A DNA stretch of 64,000 nucleotides from Listeria grandensis FSL F6-0971 (GCF_000525835.1 NZ_AODD01000002.1:62001-126000); one strand, 5' to 3'. Positions 11,040-20,065 are shown, numbered from the stretch's first letter. Translations and numbers: made by a program. The notes: generated from the sequence alone by a model not told the origin.

Positions 11040-12731
11040 TCACTCTAAGAAATCATCTGGAAGTTGCAATACGCCACCAGTGTGAGCAGATGTCACGAGT
11101 GCAGCATAGCGAGCCAGATAGCCTTTTTTAATTTTCGGTACAAATTTAGGAATACCAGCGCGGCGTGCTTCTAAAACATCGGGCGCAACATCGACATTCA
11201 GCGTTCTATTTGGCAGGTCAATCACGATTGTATCACCATCTTCAATCAGCGCAATCGGGCCACCAGAAGCGGCTTCCGGCGAGATATGCCCAATCGCAAT
11301 CCCACGAGTCGCACCAGAGAAACGACCATCCGTGATCAGCGCGACATCTTTTCCAAGTCCGCGTCCAACGATGGAAGAAGTCGGAGCAAGCATTTCCGGC
11401 ATTCCTGGACCACCACGCGGTCCTTCGTAACGAATCACGACCACATGCCCCTCGCGAACTGTATGATTGTCAATAGCCTCAACAGCCGCATCATGGGAAT
11501 CAAAACAAATGGCTTTTCCAGTAAAGACGGATACCGATGGATCGACCCCGCCAACTTTGATCGCTGAACCTTTTGGCGCAATATTTCCAAAGAGGATGGA
11601 GAGACCACCCGTTTTCGTATACGGATTTTCTTTCGGATGAATCACGTCTGTATTGTTAATTTTCGCATTTTCAACGTTTTCCCGTATTGTTTTCCCAGTG
11701 ACTGTAATTCGATCGGGATGAATCGCGGTTTCTAAGTCCACGAGCTCTTTCATGATTGCAGGGACCCCGCCAGCTTCATGGACATCATGCATGGAGTAAG
11801 CAGAGGATGGAGCGATTTTAGAAAGGTAAGGGACACGACTGGCGATTTCATTAATGCGCTCCAAATCGTAATCAATCTCCGCTTCATTTGCGAGAGCAAG
11901 CACGTGTAGCACCGTATTTGTCGAGCCGCCCATCGCCATATCAAGCGCAAAAGCATCATCAATCGCATCGCGTGTAATAATATCACGAGGACGAATATCT
12001 TTTTTCACAAGATCCATCAAGTGGAAGGCTGATTCACGAATCAACTCGCGCCGCGCCTCTGATACAGCAAGCGTCGTACCATTGAACGGCACTGCCATAC
12101 CAAGCACTTCCATCAAGCAGTTCATCGAGTTCGCTGTAAACATCCCGGCGCATGAACCACACGTTGGGCACGCATTTGCTTCCATATCTAAAAATTCTTC
12201 TTGACTCATGCTACCTTCTTTAAAAGCACCAACCGCTTCGAATACAGAGGATAACGTCAAAGCTTTCCCAGTGGCAGAAAGACCAGCCTTCATCGGACCA
12301 CCGGAACAAAAGATTGCCGGCACATTCGTACGGACGGAGGCAAGCAACATGCCTGGTGTGATTTTGTCACAGTTTGGAATATACATAACACCGTCAAACC
12401 AGTGAGCGTTAATCACTGTTTCTGCAGCATCCGCGATCACTTCACGGCTCGGCAGGGAATAACGCATCCCAATATGACCCATCGCAATCCCGTCATCAAC
12501 GCCAATCGTATTAAATTCAAAAGGAATACCACCAGCTTCGCGAATCGCTTCTTTTGCAATATCGGCTAGTTCACGCAAATGCACATGACCAGGGACAATA
12601 TCGATGTAGGAGTTACAAATGGCGATAAATGGTTTATCCATATCACCTGGACTTTTAATTTGACCTGTTGCGTGCAGAAGACTCCGAGCGGGAGCTTGTT
12701 CGACACCTTTTTTGATTTTATCACTACGCAT
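11040..12731 (-). CDS. ilvD: Dihydroxy-acid dehydratase
   Basis: A 563-residue iron-sulfur dehydratase that makes 2-oxoisovalerate and 2-oxo-3-methylvalerate. The cluster cysteines are in [10 protein letters not shown] and [19 protein letters not shown]. The C-terminal GRFSGATRG…[11 protein letters not shown] motif is also present. It is the first structural gene of the operon and lies about 110 bases beyond the attenuator stem. The ATG used has CGGGGAA about 8 bases upstream; an ATG two codons earlier is only 3 bases from that site. Confidence 0.95.
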   Translation of the reverse strand: MRSDKIKKGVEQAPARSLLHATGQIKSPGDMDKPFIAICNSYIDIVPGHVHLRELADIAKEAIREAGGIPFEFNTIGVDDGIAMGHIGMRYSLPSREVIADAAETVINAHWFDGVMYIPNCDKITPGMLLASVRTNVPAIFCSGGPMKAGLSATGKALTLSSVFEAVGAFKEGSMSQEEFLDMEANACPTCGSCAGMFTANSMNCLMEVLGMAVPFNGTTLAVSEARRELIRESAFHLMDLVKKDIRPRDIITRDAIDDAFALDMAMGGSTNTVLHVLALANEAEIDYDLERINEIASRVPYLSKIAPSSAYSMHDVHEAGGVPAIMKELVDLETAIHPDRITVTGKTIRENVENAKINNTDVIHPKENPYTKTGGLSILFGNIAPKGSAIKVGGVDPSVSVFTGKAICFDSHDAAVEAIDNHTVREGHVVVIRYEGPRGGPGMPEMLAPTSSIVGRGLGKDVALITDGRFSGATRGIAIGHISPEAASGGPIALIEDGDTIVIDLPNRTLNVDVAPDVLEARRAGIPKFVPKIKKGYLARYAALVTSAHTGGVLQLPDDFLE

Positions 12732-12843
12732 GAGCATATTCCCCGTTTCTTTATTATAATTGTTGGTCGACGCTGAATTTTTAGAATATAATAACTAGCA
12801 CGACCTTTTGTTTCAAATAAATACCATTGATAGCGTGTTTGGC

Positions 12844-12903
12844 AACAAAAAAGGCATCCCATTTTTGAGTAAAAAATGGGATGCCTAGATACAAATCCCA
12901 TTT
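12844..12903 (-). terminator. ilv-leu attenuator: terminator with competing antiterminator
   Basis: On the minus-strand RNA a perfect 15-base-pair hairpin (arms 12886-12872 and 12866-12852) ends in a run of U (12851 downward): an intrinsic terminator placed before ilvD. Just upstream, AAATGGGAT (12903-12895) can pair with ATCCCATTT in the first arm of that hairpin. That pairing would destroy the terminator. Together with the leader peptide upstream this is the classical two-state layout of ribosome-mediated attenuation. It corresponds in position to Rli60, which I recall upstream of ilvD in L. monocytogenes. Confidence 0.85.
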
Positions 12904-12958
12904 AATGCTAAACAGGATCTAAACGACTGCTTGTTTTAAACAGTGTTCCAGACCCTTG

Positions 12959-13006
12959 CTAGAGTAATAAAATTGTAATGACGTAATGTCGGTTCCATGT
13001 TTTCAT
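12959..13006 (-). CDS. ilv operon leader peptide (15 residues)
   Basis: A short frame reading MKTWNRHYVITILLL, then TAG, with AGAGGAG about 9 bases before the ATG. Six of its last seven codons are for valine, isoleucine or leucine (Val-Ile-Thr-Ile-Leu-Leu-Leu), the products of the operon it precedes. It starts about 95 bases after the predicted transcription start and about 55 bases before the antiterminator arm. A ribosome that stalls for lack of charged Val, Ile or Leu tRNA would favour the antiterminator. Codon content, ribosome site and position make it real with high likelihood; its stalling has not been shown here. Confidence 0.85.
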   Translation of the reverse strand: MKTWNRHYVITILLL

Positions 13007-13106
13007 AAGTCATTATCTCCTCTAAAATCAAATTTGGGATACGTATCAAATTCGTATGTAGCCTTAAAGAATCTCATAAGTATCAATGCATGTAATATTA
13101 TTATTA

Positions 13107-13134
13107 ATTATAGCTTTTGACAGCCAAATGTCAA
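13107..13134 (-). promoter_or_regulatory. Promoter of the ilv-leu operon
   Basis: On the minus strand TTGACA (13134-13129), a 16-base spacer and TATAAT (13112-13107) give a consensus sigma-A promoter. Transcription starts near 13100, so the leader before ilvD is about 370 bases. Confidence 0.85.
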
Positions 13135-13135
13135 C

Positions 13136-13150
13136 CGTTTTTTGAAAATT
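13136..13150 (-). promoter_or_regulatory. CodY-box-like site upstream of the ilv promoter
   Basis: The minus strand reads AATTTTCAAAAAACG, which differs from the CodY consensus AATTTTCNGAAAATT at three positions. It abuts the -35 element. CodY control of ilv-leu by branched-chain amino acids and GTP is established in Firmicutes; binding at this copy is inference. The rest of the interval from here to 13365 is AT-rich and holds no gene that I can support. Confidence 0.4.
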
Positions 13151-13365
13151 TGTTGCTTTTGGATTTCAGTGAAAAACGGGAATACATAGCTAAATCTATT
13201 GAAAGAGAATGGTGTAAGCGGATACAATTATTTTGAAAAAAAATTTTTAAAAAAATTAGTATGTGGTAATAATAACAGGTAGTATTCTACGAAAAATTTG
13301 CGTAATCCAGCATAATTTGATAATTTAGAGAGAAGATATACTGAAATGGAAAGTCGGGTTTTAAT

Positions 13366-13899
13366 ATGGGGAAATTAGAAACAAAGCGGCTGTTATTAGT
13401 AGAGTATAATTTAGAGTGGATCAAAGCGACGATTGCGGGTGTAGACGAGCTGGAGCGTGTATCAGGTTACACCGTGTCCAGAGATTGGCCTGGCATCGAT
13501 TTCTTTTTTTATCTGCCATATGTATTGGAGAACGTAAAAAAAGAGCCGGAGATGACGAAATGGACGCATTTAATCGTCTTGAAGGACGAGAACAAGGTTA
13601 TCGGGGAAATTGGCGGTCAAGGAAAACCGGAGGAAAGCGGAGAGATTGAGCTTGGTTACAGCATCGTGCCGGCTTACCAGAATAATGGCTACGTGACAGA
13701 AGCGCTAGAGGAGTTATTGATATGGCTCAAAAATCAGCCGGAGATTCACCGAATTTTTGCAAGAAGCTTTGAAAGTAATACGTATTCGATTCAAGTCTTA
13801 CGTAAATCGGGATTTGTCTATCAGCCAGAGAGAGATAAGGTAGATTCGCGGGGGACGATTGTTTTATGGGAATACCCGATGAATGAGGATGTATCATGA
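13366..13899 (+). CDS. GNAT acetyltransferase, RimJ/RimL-like
   Basis: A 177-residue single GNAT domain. The start METKRLLL-type strand (KLETKRLLLVEYN), the central IELGYSIVPAYQNNGYVTEALEELLIWL (acetyl-CoA pyrophosphate loop in QNNGYV) and the terminal SNTYSIQVLRKSGFVY are typical of the RimJ/RimL branch, which acetylates protein N-termini or small molecules. The substrate cannot be told. The stop overlaps the start of the next gene by four bases (ATGA), so the two are co-translated. Confidence 0.85.
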   Translation: MGKLETKRLLLVEYNLEWIKATIAGVDELERVSGYTVSRDWPGIDFFFYLPYVLENVKKEPEMTKWTHLIVLKDENKVIGEIGGQGKPEESGEIELGYSIVPAYQNNGYVTEALEELLIWLKNQPEIHRIFARSFESNTYSIQVLRKSGFVYQPERDKVDSRGTIVLWEYPMNEDVS

Positions 13900-14354
13900 T
13901 TATCATTCCGTCAGGTAAGCCAAAAATTTGGGATAAAAAAGAGGATGCGGGACCTGTCATAGCTAGTGAGGCGTATACTGGGAATTTCCATCGCTTATGT
14001 AAGGCTTATGCAGAGAAATTTGACGGGGATTATGTTATTTTGTCGCCGAAATATGGTTTTTTGAAGCCTGATTCACTTGTTTTAGAGACGTACGATGTAA
14101 GATTTACAGCGCGCGGCGTGACAGCGGAGACGATTTCTGTAGAAGCATTATCTGACCAATGGCGCTCATTAGGCATTGCGCAGGAAACGATTGTGATGCT
14201 AGGCGGGAAAAAATTTAAACCACTACTTGCAGAGGTGACAGGAGGACAGCCATTTGTTTTTCCACTTCACGGTAGCGAAGGCATCGGCGACATGCAAAAA
14301 AGGCTCCGCGCAGCATTGGATACTGGAGAGCCTTTGAAGATCAACCAATCGTAG
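13896..14354 (+). CDS. DUF6884-type protein of unknown function
   Basis: A 152-residue soluble protein. It opens with a strand and IIPSGKPKIWDKK, then AYTGNFHRLCKAYAEKF, then YVILSPKYGFLKPDSLVLETYD. The 'LSxKYGlL.P…Y' pattern and overall layout match the family now called DUF6884, some members of which resemble YaaA-like proteins. No catalytic role is established that I know of. Translation is coupled to the acetyltransferase before it. Its last 14 bases overlap the 3' end of a convergent small membrane-protein gene. Assignment to DUF6884 is from memory of the motif. Confidence 0.7.
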   Translation: MIIIPSGKPKIWDKKEDAGPVIASEAYTGNFHRLCKAYAEKFDGDYVILSPKYGFLKPDSLVLETYDVRFTARGVTAETISVEALSDQWRSLGIAQETIVMLGGKKFKPLLAEVTGGQPFVFPLHGSEGIGDMQKRLRAALDTGEPLKINQS

Positions 14355-14481
14355 AAATAATAAGCAATGCGATACCGATGAGCAGGAACATCACGCCCAT
14401 ATCGGTATTTTTTCGTATGAAGAAATAGATTGTTTGTAGAAAAATGAGGATCGCGAGTGCAAGTACAATCGTATGAAGCAT
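14341..14481 (-). CDS. Small membrane protein, 46 residues
   Basis: The protein is two hydrophobic segments joined by a short basic turn. The first runs from about residue 4 to 22 (TIVLALAILIFLQTIYFFI), then RKNTDMG, and the second from about residue 30 to 45 (MFLLIGIALLIISTIG). The ribosome site AAGGAAGTG lies about 8 bases before the ATG. The stop is inside the convergent DUF6884 gene. It follows yueI by 13 bases on the same strand, so it is probably in that operon. The composition, start signal and spacing argue for a real gene; the function is unknown. Confidence 0.7.
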   Translation of the reverse strand: MLHTIVLALAILIFLQTIYFFIRKNTDMGVMFLLIGIALLIISTIG

Positions 14482-14494
14482 CTATGTCACTTCC

Positions 14495-14933
14495 TTAATC
14501 TTGAAAAATAGCTTTGATTTTGTCGAGTAAACTTACTTTACCAGTTTGGTCCTCTGTGATAATCGGTGCTTCATGAAGGTGCGTATCCTCACGATTGATT
14601 TCGTGATCTTCAGCTAAGACGAGACCGATTGGCGTATCTTCATCTTCGCGTGCCACAATGGAAAACGGCATTTTATGTTTTTCAGCAAGCATGATGTAGG
14701 AACGCAATATCTCATAGGAAATTGAGCCATTTAGCAGTAGTTTGGCCTTTGGATGATCTTTCATTTCCTGTTCTAATTCTTTAGTACAATATTTTTGGAA
14801 AACTTCCTGTTTGGTCATTTGGATTTCGATACGTTCTCGAAATGTGCCAAGATATTTTTTTTCGTTCCGCTGGATTAATTTCTTTTGTGCCATGTATTCC
14901 GCGATCGATATAATCGTCAATGCTTTCAGGCAT
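14495..14933 (-). pseudogene. yueI: YueI-family (DUF1694) protein, single-base frameshift
   Basis: The natural start is MPESIDDYIDRGIHG (ATG at 14933, AAGGAGAG 8 bases upstream). This frame runs to a run of eight A residues (plus-strand T at 14855-14862) and there loses the conserved continuation, which resumes in another frame as YLGTFRERIEIQMTKQEV. Seven A residues would give one 145-residue protein, reading AERKK then YLGTFRERI, the family signature. The rest (LLLNGSISYEILRSYIMLAEKHKMPFSIV) is intact. B. subtilis YueI is of unknown function. Sequencing error, a true lesion and slippage at the A8 run are all possible. The downstream frame alone has an upstream ATG at 14938, but with an N-terminus unlike the family. 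Confidence 0.8.
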
Positions 14934-15075
14934 ATCATGACTCTCCTTTGTTGAGGCTATTAGGAAACACGCTGTACTTACTTAGTACGTCCATATACAT
15001 GATGGCGAAGTGTTTTCCAAAAACTAAGACTCATAATTGGAATGGGAGGTGTTACTTAGTTACCCATTGAACTTA

Positions 15076-15105
15076 ATGATATCAGCTTTGTGGGTGGTTG
15101 GTCAA
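15076..15105 (-). promoter_or_regulatory. Probable promoter of yueI and the small membrane protein
   Basis: On the minus strand TTGACC (15105-15100), an 18-base spacer and TATCAT (15081-15076). The leader of about 130 bases contains a GGAAAACAC…GTGTTTCC stem with an inner GTACT/AGTAC pair. The rest of the 14934-15303 gap holds the zwf terminator and nothing else I can name. Confidence 0.5.
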
Positions 15106-15189
15106 CCTATTTTTGTTGAAAGAATTAGGAAATATTACGTGTTGACTAGAGGTAGGGATGCAAAGGCAGCGGAGCGATGATGGCGCTAA

Positions 15190-15229
15190 GAAAAAAAGTA
15201 AGAGCGACTTTTTACAGCTGCTCTTACTT
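15190..15229 (-). terminator. Terminator downstream of zwf
   Basis: AAGTAAGAGC (15196-15205) and GCTCTTACTT (15220-15229) form a 10-base-pair stem. On the minus strand it is followed by seven U residues. Confidence 0.85.
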
Positions 15230-15303
15230 CTTAGGGTTTTCTAACTAATTTTTGTTCTCAGATCTAGCTCTAACCGAGGCTAACGAGCTGTTTCCGCTTT
15301 TCA

Positions 15304-16773
15304 CTATTCAAACCACTCAAATCCATCTTGTGATACTAGCTTGTCTGCTTCTTTTGGTCCCATCGTGCCAGATGTGTAGTTCGGGAAGTGTTCTTTGGTT
15401 TTTGACCAGACGTTGGCTACTTTGTCGACAAAGTTCCATGATAGGGAAACTTCATCCCAATGTGAGAAGTAGGTGGCATCGCCATTTAGGCAATCTTGAA
15501 TTAGTTTTTCATAGGCCTCAGGAGTGTTCATACCGTCTGGCGAAGAGTGTGCGTAGTTCAGGTTGATTGGCATGGTCAGCATTCCTTGACCCGGCTCTTT
15601 CACATTCATGTGTAGCGTGATACCTTCATCTGGTTGGATATGTATCACCAGTACATTTCCGGCAAGGGACTGTTGCCCTCCAAATAGGTTCATTGGGACG
15701 CTCTTGAATTGAATCGCAATTTGGGTTGTTTTCTTAGCAAGACGCTTACCAGTTCTAATATAAAAAGGTACGCCGCTCCAACGGAAATTATCGATCATTA
15801 GTTTTGCTGCAACAAATGTTTCGGTGTTGGAATCAGGATCGACATTATCTGCTTCGCGGTAACCAAGAAGCTCCTCGCCGTCTACTTTTCCAGGACCATA
15901 TTGACCACGAACGAAATATTTATACACATCATCGCCTTCAATAACACGCAACGAACGGAGCGCACGCACTTTTTCATGGCGAATTTCTTGTGTCGTTAAC
16001 TTGATTGGCGGTTCCATCGCAAGTAAGGAAACGATTTGCAAAATGTGATTTTGAACCATATCACGCAAGGCACCACTTTCCTCATAATAACGTCCGCGAT
16101 CCTCCACGCCAAGTGTTTCACTGAGTGTTACTTGCACATTATCAATATAGCGGTTGTTCCAAAGCGATTCAATAATCGAATTCGCAAAACGGATAACAGA
16201 AATGTTCTGAATCATCTCTTTACCAAGATAATGGTCAATGCGGTAAATCTCATCCTCAGCAAAAGCTTGGCGAAGCGATTCATTGAGTTCCTTCGCGCTA
16301 GCTAAATCACGACCGAATGGTTTTTCAATAATTAAGCGGCTAAATCCAGCATTATCGACAAAACCTTCTGATTTTAATCGACTAGCGATAGTTCCAAAGA
16401 AATTCGGCGCCATAGCAAGATAGAATAGGCGATTTCCTTTTAGTTCGTATTGCTTATCGAGTTCATCGGATAGATTTTTCAGTTCTACGTAGGATTCGCG
16501 GTTCGTTACGTCATGTGATTGGTAGTAGAAATGAGAAGCAAATTCTTTTGGATCGAACCCTTCTTTTTCAATACCTTTCAATGATTCCACGACTTTTTCG
16601 CGGAAGAAATCATTCGTCCATGGGCGACGAGCTGTACCAATCACGGCGAAATTCTCTTTCAAAAAGCCTTTCGTGAAGAGATGGTATAGCGAAGGGTAAA
16701 GTTTGCGATTTGCTAAATCTCCCGTACCGCCAAAAATTGTAATTAAAGCTACTTGTTCTTTCACTTCTGTCAT
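15304..16773 (-). CDS. zwf: Glucose-6-phosphate 1-dehydrogenase
   Basis: A 489-residue enzyme that oxidises glucose-6-phosphate with NADP+, the entry step of the pentose phosphate pathway. The N-terminal GGTGDLANRKLYPSLYHL is the cofactor-binding fingerprint, and RIDHYLGKEMIQN carries the catalytic histidine and lysine. The length is normal for the family. It is transcribed alone, away from rnz. The 313-base divergent gap before rnz contains the promoters for both and no further gene that I can see. Confidence 0.96.
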   Translation of the reverse strand: MTEVKEQVALITIFGGTGDLANRKLYPSLYHLFTKGFLKENFAVIGTARRPWTNDFFREKVVESLKGIEKEGFDPKEFASHFYYQSHDVTNRESYVELKNLSDELDKQYELKGNRLFYLAMAPNFFGTIASRLKSEGFVDNAGFSRLIIEKPFGRDLASAKELNESLRQAFAEDEIYRIDHYLGKEMIQNISVIRFANSIIESLWNNRYIDNVQVTLSETLGVEDRGRYYEESGALRDMVQNHILQIVSLLAMEPPIKLTTQEIRHEKVRALRSLRVIEGDDVYKYFVRGQYGPGKVDGEELLGYREADNVDPDSNTETFVAAKLMIDNFRWSGVPFYIRTGKRLAKKTTQIAIQFKSVPMNLFGGQQSLAGNVLVIHIQPDEGITLHMNVKEPGQGMLTMPINLNYAHSSPDGMNTPEAYEKLIQDCLNGDATYFSHWDEVSLSWNFVDKVANVWSKTKEHFPNYTSGTMGPKEADKLVSQDGFEWFE

Positions 16774-17086
16774 ACGTGCTTACCCTCTTTCATTATTATA
16801 TGGAACATACCTGAGATACATCGGCTTTCAAGCGCTCGATTCGTATAAAGCTGGTGACACATCTTACCCAGCTTGCTCTCGAAGTTGTTTCAAGCTATTC
16901 TTTAAAATGAGGTAAATAAGATCTAATCAAAGTCGGCCTCATTATTCCTTACTATTTTAGCCGTTTGATTTCTAATGTGCAACTGATTGAACCAGAAAAA
17001 TTAGAAAACAACGTGAGGACGAGTGCAACAAGCATGGTAAATATGGTATGATTAGTAGCGAATTAGAGAAAGGATTGTGAGACAAA

Positions 17087-18001
17087 ATGGAACTGATTTT
17101 TCTCGGAACAGGAGCGGGTGCCCCTTCCAAAGGCCGTAACGTAACGGCGATTGCGCTCACGATGCTAAACGAGCGAAATAGTATTTGGCTTTTTGATTGT
17201 GGAGAAGCAACGCAACATCAGATTTTGCGAAGTTCGATTAAATTAAGTAAACTGGAAAAGATTTTTATTACGCATTTACATGGTGATCATATTTTTGGCT
17301 TGCCGGGTCTTCTTAGTAGCCGTTCTTTTCAAGGTGGGGAGACGAGGCTCACGGTCTATGGTCCAGTTGGTATTGCGAACTATATTCGAACGAGTCTAGC
17401 GGTGAGTGGGACGCATCTGAAATATCCGCTAGAAATCATAGAAATTTCCGATGAAACGGTATTTGAAGATGCTGATTTTAAGGTGATCTGCGGTGAGCTA
17501 GATCATGGGATTATGAGTTACGGCTACCGGATTGAGGAAGCAGATAAGACGGGAGCGCTTGATGCTGCGGGACTTGCAGCGCTTGGTGTGAAACCAGGGC
17601 CGATTTTTAAAGAATTAAAGGAAGGTAAGATGGTGACGCTTGAAGACGGTACAGTTGTAGATGGAAGCAGGTTTATTGGCCCTACAAAAAAAGGCCGGAT
17701 TATTGCTATTTTCGGAGATACTCGAGCAGCGCCAAATGAGCTAATGATTGCACGCGATGCAGATGTAATCGTCCATGAGGCAACATTTGGTGCGGAGATG
17801 GGTGATGTGGCCTGCGAATACATGCATTCAACGACGATAGGAGCTGCCACTTTGGCAAAGAATGCGGGTGCGAAACGACTTATTGTGACCCATATTAGTT
17901 CGCGTTACAATCGTGAAGATAATCGTGAGCTTGTTGCGGAGTGCCAGTCCGTTTTCCCAAATACAGAAATCGCAACAGATTTTGCCATATTTGAACTATA
18001 A
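17087..18001 (+). CDS. rnz: Ribonuclease Z (tRNA 3' endonuclease)
   Basis: A 304-residue metallo-beta-lactamase-fold endonuclease that cuts tRNA precursors lacking an encoded CCA end. The Zn-binding [14 protein letters not shown] motif is near residues 61-74, further ligands follow in GDTRAAP and VHEATF, and THISSRY carries the C-terminal histidine. The length fits the short ElaC form. Upstream, an extended -10 element (TGGTATGAT ending at 17052) lies about 35 bases before the ATG. A short-chain dehydrogenase gene follows after 15 bases, as in Listeria. Confidence 0.95.
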   Translation: MELIFLGTGAGAPSKGRNVTAIALTMLNERNSIWLFDCGEATQHQILRSSIKLSKLEKIFITHLHGDHIFGLPGLLSSRSFQGGETRLTVYGPVGIANYIRTSLAVSGTHLKYPLEIIEISDETVFEDADFKVICGELDHGIMSYGYRIEEADKTGALDAAGLAALGVKPGPIFKELKEGKMVTLEDGTVVDGSRFIGPTKKGRIIAIFGDTRAAPNELMIARDADVIVHEATFGAEMGDVACEYMHSTTIGAATLAKNAGAKRLIVTHISSRYNREDNRELVAECQSVFPNTEIATDFAIFEL

Positions 18002-18016
18002 AGGAGTTTAACTAGG

Positions 18017-18805
18017 ATGAATGATTTTTTGAAAGGAAAAACAGTTTTGATTACGGGGGCATCAAACGGTCTTGGTGCAGAGATTGCGAGGCAGGTTGCG
18101 GCGCAGGGGGCACATACGATTTTGACTGCTAGGCGAACGGAAAAGCTAGCGGAATTAGCGACGCAGATTCAAGCGGAATATGGAGTCATCAGCGCTTATC
18201 ATAAGATGGATATGACCAACTTTGATGAGATTGCAGCAGTGGTTCAGAAAATCGGGGATACGAAGATTGATGTCTTGGTAAACTGCGCAGGTTTCGGAAT
18301 TTTTGAAGAGGCAGTGACTACCGATTTTGAGACAGTGAAACAAATGTTTGAAACGAACGTACTTGGTTTGATGCGTCTGACACAGCTAGTTTTGCCGGCT
18401 ATGCTGGCGCGGAAATCTGGTCATATTATCAACATCGCTTCCCAAGCTGGCAAAATTGCAACACCGAAATCATCGGCTTATTCTGGAACTAAATTCGCTG
18501 TCTTGGGCTATTCCAACGCTTTACGAATGGAAGTGAAACCAGCGAACATTCACGTGACAACGGTCAATCCAGGTCCTATCGCCACCAGTTTCTTCGATAT
18601 TGCGGATAAATCAGGGGACTACCTCGATAATGTAGGATTCCTTGTTTTGCAACCTGAGAAAGTAGCAGCGAAGATTGTAAGGATTATGGGGAAATCAAAA
18701 CGCGAAATTAATTTACCATTTTTAATGAACCTCATTTCGCGAATGTATCAGGTCATGCCACGGGTTATTGAGTTTTTTGGAAAAGGTGCTTTTGAGAAAA
18801 AATAA
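18017..18805 (+). CDS. Short-chain dehydrogenase/reductase
   Basis: A 262-residue classical SDR. The cofactor motif TGASNGLGAEIARQ is near residues 14-27, NCAGFGIF is the NAG-type motif, and the catalytic Ser, Tyr and Lys appear as IASQAGKIATPKSSAYSGTKFAVLGYS (YSGTK). Substrate is unknown. The C-terminus (NLISRMYQVMPRVIEFFGKGAF) is hydrophobic and basic and may touch the membrane, as in DltE/YqjQ-like relatives. It shares the transcript with rnz and is followed by a strong terminator. Confidence 0.88.
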   Translation: MNDFLKGKTVLITGASNGLGAEIARQVAAQGAHTILTARRTEKLAELATQIQAEYGVISAYHKMDMTNFDEIAAVVQKIGDTKIDVLVNCAGFGIFEEAVTTDFETVKQMFETNVLGLMRLTQLVLPAMLARKSGHIINIASQAGKIATPKSSAYSGTKFAVLGYSNALRMEVKPANIHVTTVNPGPIATSFFDIADKSGDYLDNVGFLVLQPEKVAAKIVRIMGKSKREINLPFLMNLISRMYQVMPRVIEFFGKGAFEKK

Positions 18806-18809
18806 AGAG

Positions 18810-18853
18810 GCGAGTAAGATTCCAAATAGGTGGGAATCTTGCTTGCATTTTTT
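18810..18853 (+). terminator. Terminator after the rnz-SDR unit
   Basis: GCGAGTAAGATTCC (18810-18823) pairs with GGAATCTTGCTTGC (18833-18846), one mismatch, then TTTTTT. Confidence 0.85.
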
Positions 18854-18911
18854 ATAGTGGCAAGGTATAATAAAAAATAAGAACAAATGTTCGTTTTGGT
18901 TGTGAAAGGCG

Positions 18912-19991
18912 ATGGAAAGAATGGATAAGACACGTAAAATTATTCATATAGATATGGATGCTTTTTTTGCTTCTGTGGAGGAACGAGATCATCCGGAATA
19001 TCGCGGGAAGGCGCTTATTATTGGTGGAGACCCGAACAAGCGCGGTGTTGTCTCTACGTGTTCTTACGAAGCAAGGAAATTTGGCGTTCATTCGGCCATG
19101 CCGACGAAACAAGCGTATAAACTGTGTCCGCACGGTATTTTTATTCATGGGAATATGGAGCATTATCGAGAAGTTTCTAACCAGATTCGTGAGATTTTTC
19201 ATCGCTATACAGATTTAGTGGAACCGATGTCTCTCGATGAGGCTTATTTAGATGTGACGGAGAATAAGAAAGGGATTAAATCAGCAATGAAAGTGGCGCT
19301 AGAAATCCAATATGCGATTTATCATGAACTCGGTTTAACTGCATCCGCTGGTGTTTCTTACAATAAATTTATTGCTAAGATTGCATCTGATTTCAAAAAG
19401 CCAGCAGGAATGACAGTTGTAATGCCTGATGAAGCGGAAGCCTTTCTTGAAAGACTACCTGTTACGAAGTTTCATGGCGTGGGAAAGGTGACCGCAGAGA
19501 AGCTACATAAATTAGGTATTCATACTGGAGCTGATTTGAAAGCTTGGGATGAATGGGATCTCATTCGAGAATTGAATAAACAGGGGTATCGTTTGTATCG
19601 TGCGGTAAGGGGATTGTCGGATTCGTTGGTTAATCCACATCGTGAACGTAAATCAGTGGGTAGAGAAACGACATTTGCTAATAATATTTTTGATGAACGA
19701 GAAATGCAAGAAATGCTATTATTATTCTCGCAAAAGATTGAGAGCTCCCTTGAGCGTATTGGGAAACATGGTAAAACTGTTGTTTTGAAGTTGCGTTACA
19801 GTGATTTTAGTACAGTAACCAGGCGATTATCTCTCATGGAGTATACACGAGATGCAAGGGTCATTTATGAAGCGGGAGTTAGCCTTTTACGAGATGTGTA
19901 CAGCGGGGAAGAAAGCGTTCGCTTAGTGGGACTTACGGTAACTAATTTAAAACCACTTCACTTTGAAAATTTAAAGCTAGAAGGTTTTTAG
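18912..19991 (+). CDS. dinB: DNA polymerase IV (Y-family)
   Basis: An error-prone polymerase for translesion synthesis, 359 residues from the first ATG. The palm motif IIHIDMDAFFASVEERDHPEYRGKALIIGG and the catalytic SLDEAYLDVT are intact, and the thumb helix-hairpin-helix region (FHGVGKVTAEKLHKLGIHTGADL) and little-finger domain follow. There is no obvious C-terminal clamp-binding pentapeptide, though QEMLLLF lies in the little finger. An ATG three codons later (MDKTRKIIHID) aligns better with relatives as I remember them and may be the true start. No LexA box is evident just upstream. Confidence 0.95.
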   Translation: MERMDKTRKIIHIDMDAFFASVEERDHPEYRGKALIIGGDPNKRGVVSTCSYEARKFGVHSAMPTKQAYKLCPHGIFIHGNMEHYREVSNQIREIFHRYTDLVEPMSLDEAYLDVTENKKGIKSAMKVALEIQYAIYHELGLTASAGVSYNKFIAKIASDFKKPAGMTVVMPDEAEAFLERLPVTKFHGVGKVTAEKLHKLGIHTGADLKAWDEWDLIRELNKQGYRLYRAVRGLSDSLVNPHRERKSVGRETTFANNIFDEREMQEMLLLFSQKIESSLERIGKHGKTVVLKLRYSDFSTVTRRLSLMEYTRDARVIYEAGVSLLRDVYSGEESVRLVGLTVTNLKPLHFENLKLEGF

Positions 19992-20065
19992 TGAAAAATA
20001 GCTTGTTAATTGTGCCGAGTCATTGGTATACTTTACATGATAACTTTTGTTGGGAGTTGTAGTAA

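Noticed and set aside
12777-12791. AATTTTTAGAATATA near the ilvD start as a CodY box
   Set aside because: Three mismatches in an AT-rich region well inside the transcribed leader; the site at the promoter is the better candidate.
12650-13100. T-box riboswitch in the ilv leader
   Set aside because: The conserved T-box sequence and specifier layout were not found; the leader peptide and overlapping stems explain the region better.
14935-15000. 21-codon frame on the minus strand upstream of yueI, ending at its start, as a leader peptide
   Set aside because: No ribosome site, and no run of codons or competing hairpins that would suggest attenuation.
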